A stretch of 64,000 nt of DNA from Lysobacterales bacterium (GCA_020442465.1 JAGRJY010000183.1:1-64000), one strand, 5' to 3'. Shown: positions 33,553-43,442, numbered from the stretch's first letter. The notes: generated from the letters alone by a model not told the origin. Translations and numbers: made by a program.

Positions 33553-34842
33553 TCAGCTCTTCAGTCGGGTTTCGACGTAGGACTCTTCGCGCAACTGGCG
33601 CAGGAAGGACTCGAACTCCGACTCGGCCTTGCGCCGCGCGATGGTGTCGCGCGCACGTTCGCGCAGGGTCATTTCGGTGGTGTCCTGTTGGCGCGAACCC
33701 AACCGCTGCACGAGATGCCAGCCCACTTCCGAGCGGAACGGCTCCGACACCTGGCCGTCGTTGAGCTTCTGCAGCTGGTCGCCGACTGCCGAACCCCATG
33801 CGTACAGCTGGAACCAGCCCATGTCGCCACCGGCACTGCGGGTCAGCGCGTCTTCGGACACATCCTTGGCGACTTCACCGAAGTCCTCGCCGGCCTGGAT
33901 ACGCGCCAGCGCTGCCTCGACGCGCGCGCGGGCATCATCGGCGCTGACCACCTCGGAAGTGCGGATCAGGATGTCGCGCGCGTTGTACTCGGTCACGGTT
34001 TCCTGGGTCTTGTCGCGGGTGTCCAACGCTGCCAGCAGGTGGTAGCCGGTCGGCGTGCGGATCGGCTGGGAAATGTCGCCCTTGCTCATGCCCTGCAGCA
34101 CGTTGGCGAACATCGGCGGCACTTCGTCGTAGCTGCGCCAGCCCAGGTCGCCGCCTTCCAGCGCGTTGGGGGCATCCGAGTAGCGGATCGCCGCGGCATC
34201 AAACGTCATTTCGCCGCGCACGATGAGGTCGCGCACGCCCTCGGTCTTGCTGCGACCGAGCTCGATCTGCTCCTGGGTGGCGCCGTCGGGAATCGCTACC
34301 AGAATCAACCCGACGCGAACCTGCCCCTGCTGCATCGACTCGCTCGCGAGGGCGATGTCGATCTCCGTCTCGCTGACCTGCACGCGGCTCTGCACCACGT
34401 TCTGGCGCAGGCGCTGCACGAGCATTTCTTCCTTGAGGCTCTGCTTGAAGGCGGAGAACTCGTAGCCGTCCTTGGCCAGCTGCTCGCGCATCTGGTCGAC
34501 GGTCAGGCGATTCTGCTGGGCGATCCGGTAAACCGCCTGATCGACTTCGCTGTCGGCGATACGAATGCCGCCGGTGTCGGCGCGCTGCAGCTGCAGGCGC
34601 ATCAGCACGAGGCGCTCGAGCACCTGCTTCTCCAGCACGTCGCGCGGCGGCAGCTGGCTCATCCGGTCCTTGTACTGGCCGAGGATATTGGCGACGGCCA
34701 GGTCGAGTTCGCTGCGCAGGATCACGTCTTCTTCGACCACGGCGACGATGCTGTCGATCGGGGCGGTCAGCGCCTGGGCGTGGGTGTGACTGCTGACGAG
34801 GAGTCCGCAGGCGAGCAGGAGGGAAGTCAGGATGGCTTTCAT
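33553..34842 (-). CDS. surA: periplasmic chaperone/peptidyl-prolyl isomerase SurA
   Basis: A 429-residue periplasmic chaperone that guides outer-membrane proteins, including LptD, to the Bam complex. A signal peptide (cleaved near T-H-A-Q) is followed by the SurA N-terminal domain (PIDSIVAVVEEDVILRSEL). Two parvulin domains follow, with YSDAPNALEGGDLGWR and KDVSEDALTRSAGGDMGW. Length is the same as in E. coli. It lies between lptD and pdxA, all leftward, 75 bases after the lptD stop. Confidence 0.97.
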   Translation of the reverse strand: MKAILTSLLLACGLLVSSHTHAQALTAPIDSIVAVVEEDVILRSELDLAVANILGQYKDRMSQLPPRDVLEKQVLERLVLMRLQLQRADTGGIRIADSEVDQAVYRIAQQNRLTVDQMREQLAKDGYEFSAFKQSLKEEMLVQRLRQNVVQSRVQVSETEIDIALASESMQQGQVRVGLILVAIPDGATQEQIELGRSKTEGVRDLIVRGEMTFDAAAIRYSDAPNALEGGDLGWRSYDEVPPMFANVLQGMSKGDISQPIRTPTGYHLLAALDTRDKTQETVTEYNARDILIRTSEVVSADDARARVEAALARIQAGEDFGEVAKDVSEDALTRSAGGDMGWFQLYAWGSAVGDQLQKLNDGQVSEPFRSEVGWHLVQRLGSRQQDTTEMTLRERARDTIARRKAESEFESFLRQLREESYVETRLKS

Positions 34843-34917
34843 GGACTCGAAAAATCGTGGGGGAATCGCGCCGCCAGGTCGGCCTGCGCCGGGTCGAAAG
34901 GGCCGCCGGGGCGGCGC

Positions 34918-37218
34918 TCAGTCGGTGTAACCGAGGATAGCACGCTGAAGAAAATCCTCCGTTGAACGACCCAGGCTGCCCAGGCCCTTCAGTTCGAGCT
35001 CGACGAACAGCGCATTGCTGGTGTCGCCCTCGCGGTTGCGTACGTAGTGCCGGCCGAGCACGCGCCAGGCCACGCAGCAGCCCTGCCACTCGATACCGCC
35101 GAACGCCTCCAGCGTCGACTCGTCGAGCAGCGAATAGTTCCACCGACCGACCCAGCGCCAGGCTGCGCCCATCGGCAGGACGAAGGAACCGTCGACCTGC
35201 TCGAGGACGCCCCGACGGTAGCGGTAGGCGACGTTGGCCAGTGCTCCGCGATCACCGCGGTAGCTCAGCTGAGCGCCCGAAAGCAGGGTGCTGTCGATCT
35301 CGGGATCCCACTGCTGGGCCAGGCCGATCGACCATCGGTCACCCAGGTGCAGATCGGCACCGGCCACGTAGGCCGATCCGGAGCGGCGGTCGACCGGCTG
35401 GAAAGGCAGCTGCACGCGCAGGTCGTCGAAGTAGCGGATCTGCCCGATGTGCAGGGCCAGGCGTTCGCGGCCGTCTGCTTGCGCGAGCCAGCGACTGCTC
35501 AGCGCCACGGTCAGCTGGTTCGCATCGGCCTGGCGGTCGGCGCCGCTGAAGCGGTTGGTACGGAACAGCTGGTCGAAGCCGAAGGTCAGTTCGCGCGAGT
35601 CGAACACCGGCAGATCGTCCTGGTTCTCGTAGGGCACGCGCAGGTAGTACAGGCGCGGCTGCAGGGTCTGCAGCATGGCGTCGCCGAACAGGCTGGTCGA
35701 GCGCTCGAAGTTGAGCGCCGCATCCACGCTGGTGATCGCGGTCGAGCGGCTGGGTGAGCGATTCGGGAAAAACGGTGGCGGAGCGAAGCCGCAGTCGAAC
35801 AGCGGGCAGTCGTCCAGGTCGGACAGCCAGTCGTGGCTCAGGCTGTAGCCGGTGTGCCGCCACGCCAGACGCGGGCGCACGTAGCCCGCTGCGCGTTCGA
35901 ACGGAAATTCGACCCACGGCGTCAGGTCGAAGCGTGTTGCGTCGCCGCGCTGGAAGGTGCTCTCCAGCCCCGACAGCCGGTGCGTGAACGCCACGGCTTC
36001 GGCATCGATACCGAAGCGCAGCGATGCGTTGGGGGCGCGATCGAGCCCGAAACGCGCGCGCGGCAGCTCGCGATAGGGTTCGTTGAGATCGCTCAGCAGC
36101 GGGTCGATCAAGTCCCAGTTGCGCGCGACGATGCTGGCTCGCCAGCCCGGGCCGCGGCCGAATACGCCGAGTTCGCTGGCCAACAGGGAAATGCTCCGCC
36201 CCTGCAGGGAGTCACCGAAGTCCTCGAAATAGCGATCATCCGAGACGTCATTGAGGTCGGCGTGGACGCGCCAGTACTCGGCCAGACGGCCGTCGTGCCG
36301 CCAGCGGAAGCTGCCACGGTCGCGGCCCAGCAGGTCATCGTCAGGCAGCCACGAGGCTTCGATGCGGCCGCCGTGGGCGGCGGTCAGATAGCGGAACTCG
36401 GTGTCGAGCAGCACGCCGCGACGACCGAGCACCCGTGGGGTCAGGGTCGCATCCAGGTTCGGCGCGAGATTCCAGTAGAACGGCAGGCGCACATCGATGC
36501 CTGATTCGTCGGAATAGCCCAGCGTCGGATACAGGAAACCGGTCTGGCGGCGATCGTCGATCGGGAACCGGGCGTAGGGCAGCCAGAGGATAGGCACATC
36601 GCCGACGCGCAGGCTGGCGTGGCGGGCGACGCCCACCCCGCGCTCGCGATCCAGTTCAACGCTGCGCGCGCGCAGGTGCCAGGCCGGGTCCGGCGCATCG
36701 CAGGTCGAGTAGGTCAGCTGTTCGAGTCGGGCCTGGTCGCCCTCGACCGTCGCCCGCGCGGCCTCGCCATTGCCGCGCAGTCCACGCAGGCGATAGTGCA
36801 CGGCGTCGAGGGTCACGGCAGACCGGTCGCCGCGCCCCTGCGCGCGATCAGCGGTCAGCGCGACGGCCGGATCGGCGTAACGCACCGATCCTTCAGCGGT
36901 GTAGGCCGAGCTCGAATGGGTGAACTGGACCCGGTCGGCAGCCAGCCAGCGCCCGGGCTGGCGCAGCTCGACGCCGCCCTCGAGCAGATAGACGTCCTTG
37001 CCGCGCACATCGACGCGGTCTGCCTCAATCAGGTCATCCTCGGCAGAGAGGTCGAGCGCGGCCAGCCAGTCGTAGCCCAGCGGGGCCGGGCACAGCGCCC
37101 AAGGGTCTGCAACGTGACCGCGATCCGATGCCGTACCCACGCTCGCCCCCGACGCTGCCCCTGCGAGGGGCGCGGACAGGGAAAGCACAGCGGCGCAGGC
37201 GGGAATCAGCAGTCGCAT
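34918..37218 (-). CDS. lptD: LPS-assembly protein LptD
   Basis: A 766-residue outer-membrane barrel that inserts lipopolysaccharide into the outer leaflet with LptE. After the signal peptide comes the OstA/LptA-like jellyroll (about 60-180), then the barrel with AYWRVHADLNDVSDDRYFEDF-type strands. The disulfide cysteines are present: Cys43, Cys173 and the adjacent pair Cys714-Cys715 (WQGCCVAW), matching the E. coli pattern. A further pair occurs in a loop (CPLFDC). The start at 37218 gives a direct signal peptide; the frame to 37299 adds no recognised sequence. Confidence 0.96.
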   Translation of the reverse strand: MRLLIPACAAVLSLSAPLAGAASGASVGTASDRGHVADPWALCPAPLGYDWLAALDLSAEDDLIEADRVDVRGKDVYLLEGGVELRQPGRWLAADRVQFTHSSSAYTAEGSVRYADPAVALTADRAQGRGDRSAVTLDAVHYRLRGLRGNGEAARATVEGDQARLEQLTYSTCDAPDPAWHLRARSVELDRERGVGVARHASLRVGDVPILWLPYARFPIDDRRQTGFLYPTLGYSDESGIDVRLPFYWNLAPNLDATLTPRVLGRRGVLLDTEFRYLTAAHGGRIEASWLPDDDLLGRDRGSFRWRHDGRLAEYWRVHADLNDVSDDRYFEDFGDSLQGRSISLLASELGVFGRGPGWRASIVARNWDLIDPLLSDLNEPYRELPRARFGLDRAPNASLRFGIDAEAVAFTHRLSGLESTFQRGDATRFDLTPWVEFPFERAAGYVRPRLAWRHTGYSLSHDWLSDLDDCPLFDCGFAPPPFFPNRSPSRSTAITSVDAALNFERSTSLFGDAMLQTLQPRLYYLRVPYENQDDLPVFDSRELTFGFDQLFRTNRFSGADRQADANQLTVALSSRWLAQADGRERLALHIGQIRYFDDLRVQLPFQPVDRRSGSAYVAGADLHLGDRWSIGLAQQWDPEIDSTLLSGAQLSYRGDRGALANVAYRYRRGVLEQVDGSFVLPMGAAWRWVGRWNYSLLDESTLEAFGGIEWQGCCVAWRVLGRHYVRNREGDTSNALFVELELKGLGSLGRSTEDFLQRAILGYTD

Positions 37219-37301
37219 CGGCTTCAGCGCTGGTCGAAGAAGCGACGAAGCTTGCCGGAACCACCCGGTCAGGGCAATGACGACGCCCGCACCGCGCACG
37301 G

Positions 37302-38942
37302 TCAGGCTGGCCGCTTCTTCAGCCGTGGCTTGGCGGCAGCGGGTTTCTTCTTGCCCGGCGCAGACGGCTTCGCGCTGGCGGTGCGGGTCGGTGTCCGCTT
37401 GGCGACACGCTTGACCGCCCGCTTCGCTGCGGCCTTGGGCGGCGTCGCCGGTTCGGAAGCTGCCTTGCCGCCGCGCTTGCCCGCTGACTTGCCGGCCTTG
37501 CGACGCGGCTGCGACGCCGCCAGGGCGGCTTCGAGCTCGCGGAGCGCGTCACCCGTGTAGGTCGCGACCCGCTGCATGTGCGGCAGACTGTCGCGGCAGC
37601 CGGTGAACCCGAAGTTGAGATAGCCGTCGTAGCTCTGGCAGGTGATGTTCAGGGCCTGCCCATGCGAGACCAACGACACCGGATACGAGGCTTCGAGTCG
37701 CGCGCCGCGGAAGTACAGCGCGTGATCCGGACCGGGCACATTGGAAATCGTGATGTTGAACATCGGTCGCGTGCGGCCACCCACGCCGGTCAACAGGGTC
37801 GCCATGTAGGGTGCCATCAGCAGCAGCGTGTACTGCAGCATGGCCTGTCGCGGCAGGTTCTGAACATGTTCTTTCGCCCGCCGGGTGGAGGCGCACACCG
37901 CGCGCAGCCGTTCGAGCGGATCGGCAATGTCGGTGCCGAGTGTGGAAATGATGAAGGTGATGGCGTTGCCCGAATCGTCGTCGTCCTTCGGCCGCACCGA
38001 TACCGGAATGCCCGCGGTCAGGGGCTTGTCGGGCAGCTCGCCGAGTTCGTCGAGGAAGCGCCGCAGGGCCCCGCCGCACAGGGTCAGAACGATGTCATTC
38101 AGGGTTGCATCGCCTGCGGCTGCGAGCGCCTTGAGTCGGGTCAGTTCGAAGCGCTGGGTGGCGAACCGTCGCGGCCCGCGGATGCGCCCGTTGAGGACCG
38201 ATACCGGCGTGTCGAAGGGAATCTGCAGCACGTCATCCTTGTTGCGCACGGCGCCGAGCATGGCCCCGAAGGCGCGCGCGATGTCGGGAAAACTGCCGGC
38301 CTGACCACGCACGCGCTCGAGCAGATCGCTGGCCACGTGGGCGGCCGTGGCGGTGACGTCTTCCGCGCGCAGGCTCGGCTTCCTGGTCGCCTCCTTGCGC
38401 ACTTTCTTGGGCTTGTCCGGCCCGATCGTCCAGAACGGCGCGATCTTCATGCTGGACTTCGGGTCGGCCGCCATCGCCCGCACGAGCAGTTTCACCCCGC
38501 CGATGCCATCCATCAGTGCGTGGTGCACCTTGGTGTACAGGGCGAATCGGCCACCTTCCAGTCCTTCGATCAACTCCACCTCCCACGGGGGGCGGGTGAG
38601 GTCCAGGGGCTGGCTGTGCAGGCGCGCGATCAGCTGGCCGAGCTCGCGCTCGCCACCCGGAGCGGGCAGCGCGCTGTGATGCACGTGGTGCTCGAGGTCG
38701 ATGTCGTCGACTTCGGTCCAGACCGGAACCAGCCCCTTCAGGCGCGGCGATTTCAGTCGGCGGTTCCACGGCGCGCGCACGCCGGTCGCGCTGCGGAATT
38801 CGGCCATGATGTCGTGGACGAAGTCCGCGCCCGCTCCCTCCGGCAAGGAGAACGGCATCAGGGCGCCGACGTGCATCGGCGTCTCGGGCGATTCGACCAG
38901 CAGCCACGAAGCGTCGAGCAGATTCAGTGCGCGATGGGTCAC
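37302..38942 (-). CDS. wax ester synthase/diacylglycerol acyltransferase (WS/DGAT) with basic tail
   Basis: A 546-residue acyltransferase of the WS/DGAT family, which joins fatty acyl-CoA to alcohols or diacylglycerol to make storage lipid. The active-site motif HHALMDG is in KVHHALMDGIGGVKLL. The N-terminus NLLDASWLLVESPETPMHVGAL and the later NVPGPDHALYFRGARL are diagnostic. The last 70 residues (477-546) are a Lys/Arg/Ala/Pro-rich histone-H1-like tail, with 24 basic residues and one acidic. It lies upstream of lptD on the same strand, with 83 bases between. Confidence 0.92.
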   Translation of the reverse strand: MTHRALNLLDASWLLVESPETPMHVGALMPFSLPEGAGADFVHDIMAEFRSATGVRAPWNRRLKSPRLKGLVPVWTEVDDIDLEHHVHHSALPAPGGERELGQLIARLHSQPLDLTRPPWEVELIEGLEGGRFALYTKVHHALMDGIGGVKLLVRAMAADPKSSMKIAPFWTIGPDKPKKVRKEATRKPSLRAEDVTATAAHVASDLLERVRGQAGSFPDIARAFGAMLGAVRNKDDVLQIPFDTPVSVLNGRIRGPRRFATQRFELTRLKALAAAGDATLNDIVLTLCGGALRRFLDELGELPDKPLTAGIPVSVRPKDDDDSGNAITFIISTLGTDIADPLERLRAVCASTRRAKEHVQNLPRQAMLQYTLLLMAPYMATLLTGVGGRTRPMFNITISNVPGPDHALYFRGARLEASYPVSLVSHGQALNITCQSYDGYLNFGFTGCRDSLPHMQRVATYTGDALRELEAALAASQPRRKAGKSAGKRGGKAASEPATPPKAAAKRAVKRVAKRTPTRTASAKPSAPGKKKPAAAKPRLKKRPA

Positions 38943-39082
38943 GGCGATCTCCCGGTGTGCGAAGGTGCGATCGGGCGCGCAATCGATGATTGCGTCGACT
39001 GGGTCCTGCCACTAGAACCGATCCGATGCGTTCCCGCAAGCGACCGGGCAGCTGACAGATCAGCCGTCCGATGGCCTCGAGT

Positions 39083-40042
39083 TCACCACCATGGCGCTTC
39101 CGGCCATTCGGTGTCGGCATTGAGCTCGAGCGCCTGGCGGATGTCGCGACGGTCGAGCTGGGGGGCGATCGACACCACCAGATCCAGGGTGTAGTCGCGT
39201 AGCACGCGTTCACGCGGCAGCACGGCCCAGGTGGTGCAGGCCGGGATCGAGGCCGGCGCCGTGAGCGCGACCAGATCTTCGGCGTCGCCGCGCTGGATCG
39301 CCATTTCGGCCAGCAAGCCAACGCCCAGTCCCGCGCGAACATAGGTCTTGATGAGATCAGCGTCGCGCGCCGTGAGTGCCAGATGGATGTCGCTGCCGGC
39401 TTCGGCGAAGGCGCGCCGCAGCGATGAATCGGGACGGGCCGAAGACTCGTAGCTCAGCAGCGGATGGCGGGCGAGCGTCGCCAGGTCGGGCTCGGCGTGA
39501 CTGGCCAGCGGGTGGCGCTTGGGCACCAGCACCAGGCGTCGCCAGCGAAACAGCGGCAACGCGAGCCCGCCCTCGGGTCGTGCGGCACCGGCCGTGGAGG
39601 TGATTGCGAGGTCCGCCGAGCCGCGCGCCAGCATCTCCAGGACGTCGCTGTCGCCCACCGGCTGCAAGTGCACGCTGACCTCGGGATAGCGCTGCACGAC
39701 GCTGGCGATGGCACTCGGCAGCACGAAGCGGGCCTGCGTGTGCGTGGTGATGACCGTCAGTTCACCCTGCACCTCGTGGCGCTGGTTGGCCGAGAACGCC
39801 CGGATGTTGTCGGCCTCGGCGACGATGGTGCGGGCACGGTCGAGCACCTGCGCGCCCTCGGGAGTGACCGAGCCCAGGGAACGACCGCGCCGCGAGAACA
39901 GCAGGAAACCCAGCTCCTCCTCGAGCTGCTTCAGCTGTTTCGACAGTCCGGGCTGGGTGGCATGCACGCGTTCGGCCGCGGCGGTGATGTTCAGTCCGCA
40001 GTCGGCGATGGCAACGAGATAGCGCAGCTGGGTGAGCGTCAT
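39083..40042 (-). CDS. CysB-like LysR family regulator
   Basis: A 319-residue transcriptional regulator. The N-terminal LysR helix-turn-helix is TQLRYLVAIADCGLNITAAAERVHATQPGLSKQLKQLEE, the CysB/Cbl version of this motif. The substrate-binding part has QGELTVITTHTQARFVLP, where CysB-type proteins bind N-acetylserine or sulfate. Divergent cysG and cysK support control of sulfur assimilation. Confidence 0.9.
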   Translation of the reverse strand: MTLTQLRYLVAIADCGLNITAAAERVHATQPGLSKQLKQLEEELGFLLFSRRGRSLGSVTPEGAQVLDRARTIVAEADNIRAFSANQRHEVQGELTVITTHTQARFVLPSAIASVVQRYPEVSVHLQPVGDSDVLEMLARGSADLAITSTAGAARPEGGLALPLFRWRRLVLVPKRHPLASHAEPDLATLARHPLLSYESSARPDSSLRRAFAEAGSDIHLALTARDADLIKTYVRAGLGVGLLAEMAIQRGDAEDLVALTAPASIPACTTWAVLPRERVLRDYTLDLVVSIAPQLDRRDIRQALELNADTEWPEAPWW

Positions 40043-40115
40043 GACTTAAGGCTCAAAGCGAAGGCATAAGCAGGCGTGCAGCTTGCCTCAGTGCCGCGGC
40101 GCCGGGCGTCTGCAG

Positions 40116-40145
40116 CTTATAACCATGTGGAATGTATGTTGTCCA
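40116..40145 (-). promoter_or_regulatory. predicted promoter of the cysB-like gene
   Basis: On the minus strand, TGGACA (40145-40140) and TATAAG (40121-40116) are 18 bases apart and each matches consensus at 5 of 6 positions. The start site would be near 40109, giving a leader of about 65 bases. The intervening AT-rich DNA, unusual in this GC-rich window, is also where a CysB-type regulator would bind to control itself and the divergent cysG. Confidence 0.5.
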
Positions 40146-40189
40146 TAAGGCCATTTCGGCCGCGCCACGGTGATGGATAGCGTGCCGCC

Positions 40190-41647
40190 ATGCCCCCGGC
40201 CGATGCCCCGCTGTTTCCCCTCTTCGCCGACCTGCGCGGTCGCCGCGTGCTGGTCGTTGGCGGCGGCGCGGTCGCCGAGCGCAAGATCGAGCCGCTGATC
40301 CGCGCCGGCGCGCGGATCGACGTGGTCAGCCGCGACATCGGCAGCCGTCTGGCGCAGTGGGCTGCGGTCGGCCACGTTCGCTGGCTGGCGCATGCATATG
40401 AAGACGATCACCTGGACGGTGCCTGGCTGGTAGTGGTGGCGACCGGCGATCCGCTGCTGCAGAGGCGCGTGGCCGCTGCGGCCGAATCCCGGCAGGTGTT
40501 CGCCAACGTGGTGGATGCCTCCGAGCTGTGCAGTGTGCAGATGCCCGCAGTAGTCGACCGCGCGCCGCTCCAGGTGGCGGTGTCGAGCGGTGGCGCTGCA
40601 CCGGTGCTGGCGCGTCAGGTGCGCGCGCAGATCGACCAGCTGCTCGACGATCACCTCGGTGCACTGGCCGGCCTGCTGCATCGGCACCGCAAACGGATCC
40701 GGCGCCGGCTGCCGGAGCTGGGCGCACGGCGACGCTTTCTCGAGTCAATGAGGGAGGGCGACGTCGGTCGTGCCGTGGCCGCGGGTGACGTGGTGGGTGC
40801 CCAGCAGCTGTTGCACCAGGCGTTGGCCGGTGCCCCAGCGCAGCGGTCGGGTCTGGTGAGCCTGGTCGGTGCCGGGCCCGGCGATCCGGGCTTGCTGACG
40901 CTGAAGGCGCAGCGCCGCATGCAGCAGGCCGACGTGATCCTGCACGACCGCCTGGTTCCGGCGGCCGTGCTGGCGCTGGCACGACGCGACGCACTGCTGA
41001 TCGAAACCGGCAAGCAGTCGGGGCAGCATCACACCAGCCAGGCACGCATTCACGAGCTGATGCGCGAACACGCCCAGGCCGGGCGACGCGTGGTTCGGCT
41101 CAAGGGCGGTGACCCCTTCATCTTCGGCCGCGGAGGCGAAGAACTGGAGTTCCTTCGCGACGCCGGTATCGCCTTCGAGGTCGTGCCGGGCGTGACCGCG
41201 GCGCTCGCCTGCGCCGCGCATGCCGGTATTCCGCTGACCCACCGTGATCACGCGCAATCGGTGCGTTTTGTGACCGCGCACTGCCGCGATTCGATCGACG
41301 GTCTGGACTGGCCGTCGCTGGCTCGGGAAAAGCAGACGCTTGCGGTCTACATGGGCGTGCAGGGCATCGACGGCCTGGTCGACCGCCTGCTCGCGCATGG
41401 CCGAGATGCCGACACGCCCGCGGCGATCATCGAGAATGGCAGTCGGCCGGAACAGCGTGTGGTGCACGCGACGCTGCAGACATTGCCAGCCGCTGCGGAT
41501 GCGTTCAAAGTCGCCTCGCCAGCGTTGCTGATCATCGGTGAAGTCGCCGCACTGGGGGCAACGCTTCACTGGTTCGGCGCCGCACCACTGAGCTATCCCG
41601 AGTCTGCGGCAGCAACGCGTGCCGATTCGCTCGCCGAAGCCGCCTGA
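40190..41647 (+). CDS. cysG: siroheme synthase CysG
   Basis: A 485-residue bifunctional enzyme making siroheme for sulfite reductase. The N-terminal half (1-about 210) is the precorrin-2 dehydrogenase/ferrochelatase: VLVVGGGAVAERKI, VVVATGDP, then MPAVVDRAPLQVAVSSGG. The C-terminal half is the uroporphyrinogen-III methyltransferase: SLVGAGPGDPGLLTLKA, VRLKGGDPFIFGRGGEE and VVPGVTAALACAAHAGIPLT. It diverges from the cysB-like gene and is followed 19 bases later by cysK. Confidence 0.96.
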   Translation: MPPADAPLFPLFADLRGRRVLVVGGGAVAERKIEPLIRAGARIDVVSRDIGSRLAQWAAVGHVRWLAHAYEDDHLDGAWLVVVATGDPLLQRRVAAAAESRQVFANVVDASELCSVQMPAVVDRAPLQVAVSSGGAAPVLARQVRAQIDQLLDDHLGALAGLLHRHRKRIRRRLPELGARRRFLESMREGDVGRAVAAGDVVGAQQLLHQALAGAPAQRSGLVSLVGAGPGDPGLLTLKAQRRMQQADVILHDRLVPAAVLALARRDALLIETGKQSGQHHTSQARIHELMREHAQAGRRVVRLKGGDPFIFGRGGEELEFLRDAGIAFEVVPGVTAALACAAHAGIPLTHRDHAQSVRFVTAHCRDSIDGLDWPSLAREKQTLAVYMGVQGIDGLVDRLLAHGRDADTPAAIIENGSRPEQRVVHATLQTLPAAADAFKVASPALLIIGEVAALGATLHWFGAAPLSYPESAAATRADSLAEAA

Positions 41648-41666
41648 ACCGACAAGGAGTCGCGCC

Positions 41667-42626
41667 ATGATCTACGACAACATCCTCGACACGGTGGGCC
41701 GCACGCCCGTCGTCCGCACGCAACGGCTGGCTCCCTCGGGGGTGGACCTGTTCGTGAAGGTGGAAGCCTTCAACCCGGGCGGATCGGTCAAGGACCGTCT
41801 CGCCCTCGCGATCATTCTCGACGCAGAGCAGCGCGGCACGCTGAAGCCGGGCCAGACCGTCATCGAGGCCACCTCGGGCAATACCGGCGTGGCGCTGGCG
41901 ATGGTCTGCGCCGCGCGCGGCTATCCCTTCGTGGCGGTGATGTCCGAGACCTTCTCCATCGAGCGCCGCAAGCTGATGCGGGCCTACGGTGCCAAGGTCA
42001 TCCTCACGCCTGCCGCAGCGCGCGGCAGCGGCATGGTCAAGCGCGCCGAAGAGCTGGCGGCCAAGCACGGCTGGTTCCTCGCCCGGCAGTTCGAGAATCC
42101 GGCCAATCCGGCCTACCACCGCAGCACGACTGCCGCCGAAATCCTGCGCGACTTCGCCGGCCGGCGGCTCGACTATTTCGTCACTGGCTGGGGTACCGGC
42201 GGCACGCTGACCGGCGTGGGCGAGGTGCTGCGGCTGGCGCGCCCCGAGGTCAAGATCGTCACCTGCGAGCCGGCCGGCGCATCCTTGCTGCAGGGCAAGG
42301 AATGGCAGCCGCACAAGATCCAGGGCTGGACCCCGGACTTCGTGCCCGCGGTGCTCAACCGCGATGTCGCGGATGAGGTGGTGCCCATCGACGACGTGCT
42401 CGCCCGCGACACGGCACGTCGTTTGGCTGCCGAGGAAGGCATCTTCGTCGGCATCTCGGCCGGGGCCACCGCGGCGGCGGCGCTGCAGGTCGCTGCCCAT
42501 GCCGAGCAGGGCAGTGTCGTGCTGGCGATGCTGCCCGACACCGGCGAGCGCTATCTGTCCACGTTCCTGTTCGAAGGCGTCAACGAAGGTTCGGACGACG
42601 ACTGGCTGGCCGCGCTCGGCGGCTGA
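41667..42626 (+). CDS. cysK: cysteine synthase A
   Basis: A 319-residue pyridoxal-phosphate enzyme that makes cysteine from O-acetylserine and sulfide. The cofactor lysine is Lys42 in NPGGSVKDR. TSGNTGVALAMV binds substrate, and GTGGTLTGVGEVL binds the cofactor phosphate. AAGGAG lies before the ATG. With the upstream cysG and the divergent regulator it forms a compact sulfur-assimilation group. Confidence 0.95.
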   Translation: MIYDNILDTVGRTPVVRTQRLAPSGVDLFVKVEAFNPGGSVKDRLALAIILDAEQRGTLKPGQTVIEATSGNTGVALAMVCAARGYPFVAVMSETFSIERRKLMRAYGAKVILTPAAARGSGMVKRAEELAAKHGWFLARQFENPANPAYHRSTTAAEILRDFAGRRLDYFVTGWGTGGTLTGVGEVLRLARPEVKIVTCEPAGASLLQGKEWQPHKIQGWTPDFVPAVLNRDVADEVVPIDDVLARDTARRLAAEEGIFVGISAGATAAAALQVAAHAEQGSVVLAMLPDTGERYLSTFLFEGVNEGSDDDWLAALGG

Positions 42627-42742
42627 TCGCCGGCTTCATCTCGCGTCGCTCAGCGCGCCCGACGGGGCTCCCGCGTTCAAGCGAGCGCCTCGGGGCGGAT
42701 GGCGCGTCACGTCATCCCGGTGGTCGTGCGGTGCTCGTCGCG

Positions 42743-43393
42743 TCAGGCGAGCATCGGTCCGGAGTCTTCAGCCGGTCCACCCACCCGGCGCGGCGCGCGC
42801 GCCGGGGTCGGGTCGCTGACCAAGCGGCCGAACACCAGGGAATGCTGGATCTCGCTGGCCGTGCAGAAGCGTTCGCGCAGCAGGCCTTCCTCGTGGAAGC
42901 CGCAGCGCTCGAGCACCCGTCGCGAGGGAAGGTTGTCGGGGTGGATGTCTGCTTCGACGCGATGCAGGCCGAGCACCTCGAACGCCCAGCTCACGGCCAT
43001 GTGCACCGCCTCGCTGGCGAAGCCCCGGCCCTGCGCTTCGGGAAGGATGGCATAGCCGATGCCGGTGCGAAGATGCTGCGGCATGATCTCGTACAGCGTG
43101 CAGGTGCCAACCATGCGGTGCTCGGCGCGATCGACCACGATCCAGTTGATGAAGCTGCGCTCGTGGAAGCCGCGCGCGATGCCGTCGAGATACTCGACCG
43201 CCTCCTGCTCGTCGGTCATGGCCGAACGCGACCAGTAGCGCATCACCGTGGGGTCCGAGAACAGCGCGAAGGTGGTGGCCACGTCCTGCTCGCGCGGCGC
43301 GCGCAGCTGCAGGCGTTCGGATTCGAGCAGCGGAAACCCGTCCAGCGACTGCAAACGTTTGCGGCACGCTTCGACCCGTTGCGCCACGTCCAT
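42743..43393 (-). CDS. RimJ/RimL-type GNAT N-acetyltransferase
   Basis: A 216-residue acetyltransferase. The GNAT core has a beta-strand LLESERLQLRAP, the acetyl-CoA loop AQGRGFASEAVHMAV and the typical C-terminal VEADIHPDNLPSRRVLERCGFHEEG. Homologues acetylate ribosomal-protein N-termini or small amines; the substrate is unknown. It starts 49 bases from the divergent pyruvate kinase gene. Confidence 0.87.
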   Translation of the reverse strand: MDVAQRVEACRKRLQSLDGFPLLESERLQLRAPREQDVATTFALFSDPTVMRYWSRSAMTDEQEAVEYLDGIARGFHERSFINWIVVDRAEHRMVGTCTLYEIMPQHLRTGIGYAILPEAQGRGFASEAVHMAVSWAFEVLGLHRVEADIHPDNLPSRRVLERCGFHEEGLLRERFCTASEIQHSLVFGRLVSDPTPARAPRRVGGPAEDSGPMLA

Positions 43394-43442
43394 CGACCCG
43401 TCCTTGTGTTAGCGTGGCGCCAGCTTGCCTGAACCCCGAGAC

